Of a DNA stretch of 6,755 bases, positions 5,476 through 6,755 are shown piece after piece. The stretch is from Gammaproteobacteria bacterium (GTDB taxonomy: Bacteria; Pseudomonadota; Gammaproteobacteria; HK1), in NCBI GenBank assembly GCA_022822245.1, contig JAJECB010000138.1:1-6755 (forward strand), given 5' to 3'. Numbering within the stretch: the stretch's first letter is position 1; each line of letters starts with the position of its first letter. A program made the position numbers and the translations under genes. The notes under the pieces are model-generated. The model saw only the letters and a list, made by a program, of their open reading frames with translations. It made no database searches and had not been told where the DNA came from.

Positions 5476-6491
5476 ACGAAACTCGTTTCGGGCTGTTTGG
5501 AGATTCGCAGCTTCCGTCGTCCTTCGGCGATTCACCGCTCGATCCGAATTCGATAATGATCTTCGCTGGATCGTCGTGCGCCGGACTCGTGGACGACGTG
5601 TGCGCAAGTCTCGGGGTTCCACCCGGCCGCGCGACGGTGAGCCGGTTTCGGGACGGCGAGGTCAACATCGAGATCAACGACTCGGTCCGCGGGAAGGACA
5701 TCTTCATCATCAACTCCACCTGCCGGCCGGCCAACGAGAACCTGGTGGAGCTCATCATCATGATGGACGCGGTACGCCGCGCATCGGCCGCGCGCATCAC
5801 CGCCGTCATCCCGTACTTCGGCTACGCCCGCCAGGACCGCCGTCCGCGTTCGGTGCGGGTCCCCATCTCGGCCAAGGTGGTGGCGAACATGATCTCGACC
5901 GCGGGGGCGCACCGGGCGTTGACCGTGGACCTTCACGCGGACCAGATCCAGGGCTTCTTCGACATTCCCGTGGACAACATCTACGCCTCGCCGATCCTCA
6001 TCGGGGACATCTGGCGCCGGGAGCTGACCGACCCGATCGTGGTCTCGCCGGACGTCGGAGGCGTGGTGCGGGCCCGGGCCATCGCGAAGCAGCTCGACGA
6101 CGCGGAGCTCGCCATCATCGACAAGCGCCGTCCCCGGGCGAACGAAGCCCGGGTGATGAACATCATCGGCGAGGTGAAGGGGCGCACCTGCGTTATCGTC
6201 GACGACATCGCCGACACTGCGGGAACCCTCTGCCAAGGCGCGCGGGCCCTGAAGCAGCGGGGCGCGGAGCGGGTGTTCGCCTACTGCACGCACGCGGTCC
6301 TCTCCGAGCCCGCGGTGGACAACATCGAGCAATCGGACCTCGACGAGCTCGTCGTCACCGACACCATCCCGCTCGACGAACGAGCCCTCGCGTGCCCCCG
6401 CATCCGGCGACTCAGCATCGCCGAGCTGCTTGCGGAGAGCATCCTCAGGATCTGCACCGGCCGGTCGGTCGGGGAGCTCTTCATGGAGTAG
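5472..6491 (+). CDS. prs: Ribose-phosphate pyrophosphokinase (PRPP synthetase)
   Basis: Prs transfers pyrophosphate from ATP to ribose 5-phosphate, giving PRPP for purine, pyrimidine, NAD, histidine and tryptophan synthesis, in the cytosol. Family motifs are clear: [11 protein letters not shown] (residues 58-68), the ATP-binding region [13 protein letters not shown] (115-127), the [18 protein letters not shown] signature (152-169, His155), the catalytic-loop KRRPR (218-222), and the ribose-phosphate/PRPP loop DDIADTAGT (244-252). Length from 5472 is 339 residues, against 315 in E. coli. Alignment with the normal N-terminus would begin at Met29 (5556, MIFAGSS), giving 311 residues. The upstream ATG has a good ribosome binding site, so a 28-residue extension ([14 protein letters not shown]...) is possible; this extension is polar and less GC-rich than the rest. 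The leader holds repeat C. The gene probably has its own promoter, since it follows the tRNA palindrome. Confidence 0.97.
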   Translation: MNETRFGLFGDSQLPSSFGDSPLDPNSIMIFAGSSCAGLVDDVCASLGVPPGRATVSRFRDGEVNIEINDSVRGKDIFIINSTCRPANENLVELIIMMDAVRRASAARITAVIPYFGYARQDRRPRSVRVPISAKVVANMISTAGAHRALTVDLHADQIQGFFDIPVDNIYASPILIGDIWRRELTDPIVVSPDVGGVVRARAIAKQLDDAELAIIDKRRPRANEARVMNIIGEVKGRTCVIVDDIADTAGTLCQGARALKQRGAERVFAYCTHAVLSEPAVDNIEQSDLDELVVTDTIPLDERALACPRIRRLSIAELLAESILRICTGRSVGELFME

Positions 6492-6499
6492 GCGCGCGG

Positions 6500-6531
6500 G
6501 GACGGGCCTCCACCGCGGCGCCGCCCCGTCC
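6500..6531 (+). terminator. GC-rich hairpin after prs
   Basis: GGACGGG (6500-6506) and CCCGTCC (6525-6531) are perfect arms. The loop contains a second self-complementary stretch, GCGGCGCCGC (6515-6524). It starts 9 bases after the prs stop. No T-run follows, so it may be a weak or Rho-assisted end, or an attenuating structure between prs and rplY. Confidence 0.4.
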
Positions 6532-6598
6532 GACATTCGACGAACCTGTCCGACGACACTCGACACGCATCACTCCACGAACCCCTGCGAACCAACAC

Positions 6599-6602
6599 GG
6601 AG
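6599..6602 (+). promoter_or_regulatory. Ribosome binding site of rplY
   Basis: GGAG lies 10 bases before the ATG at 6613 and supports this start. Confidence 0.6.
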
Positions 6603-6612
6603 ACATCAGTTC

Positions 6613-6755
6613 ATGGCCGAGTTCGAACTTCACGCGGACATCCGTTCCGAGCAAGGCAAGGGCGCGGTGCGCCGGCTCCGGCGCTCAGGGAGGATTCCCG
6701 CGATCATGTACGGGGCCGGGAAGGAGCCGATGCCCATCGACCTCGCCGAGAACGT
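6613..6755 (+). CDS. rplY: Large-subunit ribosomal protein L25/Ctc (N-terminal part, cut by window end)
   Basis: L25 binds 5S rRNA in the central protuberance of the 50S subunit. The 47-48 visible residues (MAEFELHADIRSEQGKGAVR...) show the family signature: R-x-E-x-GKGAVRRLRRSGRIPAIMYG, then a short loop and PMPIDL. The gene is truncated by the window end, so I cannot tell whether it is the short L25 form (about 95 residues) or the longer Ctc/TL5 form with a second domain; the MAEFEL start resembles the long form. It follows prs, as in Pseudomonas, where pth comes next. Confidence 0.93.
   Translation, partial: MAEFELHADIRSEQGKGAVRRLRRSGRIPAIMYGAGKEPMPIDLAEN

Noticed and set aside
5532..6566. 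Minus-strand frame of 344 codons opposite prs
   Set aside because: Antisense to a complete prs with all catalytic motifs; no independent support.
1..6755. CRISPR array, insertion sequence or prophage
   Set aside because: No regularly spaced short repeats, transposase, integrase or phage-like genes are visible.

Overview
This is a GC-rich window with strong G/C preference at third codon positions. Its gene order is that of a gammaproteobacterial chromosome: on the minus strand prfA followed by the start of prmC; on the plus strand a TPR protein, lolB, ispE, tRNA-Gln(UUG), prs and the start of rplY. The same order (prmC-prfA | TPR-lolB-ispE-tRNAGln-prs-rplY) is known from Pseudomonas and relatives. 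The phylum and class call rests on this synteny plus the presence of LolB. I cannot name a genus.

Layout. Positions 1-141 (minus) hold the N-terminal part of PrmC, whose likely GTG start overlaps the prfA stop. Positions 138-1226 (minus) hold prfA, peptide release factor 1. Positions 1227-1580 are a divergent intergenic region that carries two tandem copies of an unfamiliar repeat. In the usual gammaproteobacterial arrangement hemA would sit here, but it is absent. Positions 1581-3290 encode an exported TPR protein. A 216-nt gap with a strong hairpin precedes lolB (3507-4169), and ispE overlaps lolB by one base. tRNA-Gln is at 5134-5208, followed by a perfect 18-nt palindrome. A third copy of the repeat lies at 5313-5436, just upstream of prs (5472-6491). 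A GC-rich hairpin and then rplY (from 6613, cut by the window end) close the window.

How the genes work together. The minus-strand pair is a functional unit: PrmC methylates the GGQ glutamine of the release factor that prfA encodes. The plus-strand genes are housekeeping genes of different pathways: lipoprotein insertion in the outer membrane (LolB), isoprenoid precursor synthesis (IspE), glutamine decoding (tRNA-Gln), PRPP supply for nucleotides, histidine and tryptophan (Prs), and 5S rRNA binding in the ribosome (L25).

The most interesting signal is not a gene. It is a family of about 125-165 bp intergenic repeats, three copies here, all in the same orientation. Two of them lie directly upstream of plus-strand genes and carry inverted arms at nearly constant spacing. 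I do not recognise this family. All protein functions are assigned from recognisable family motifs, with no database search.
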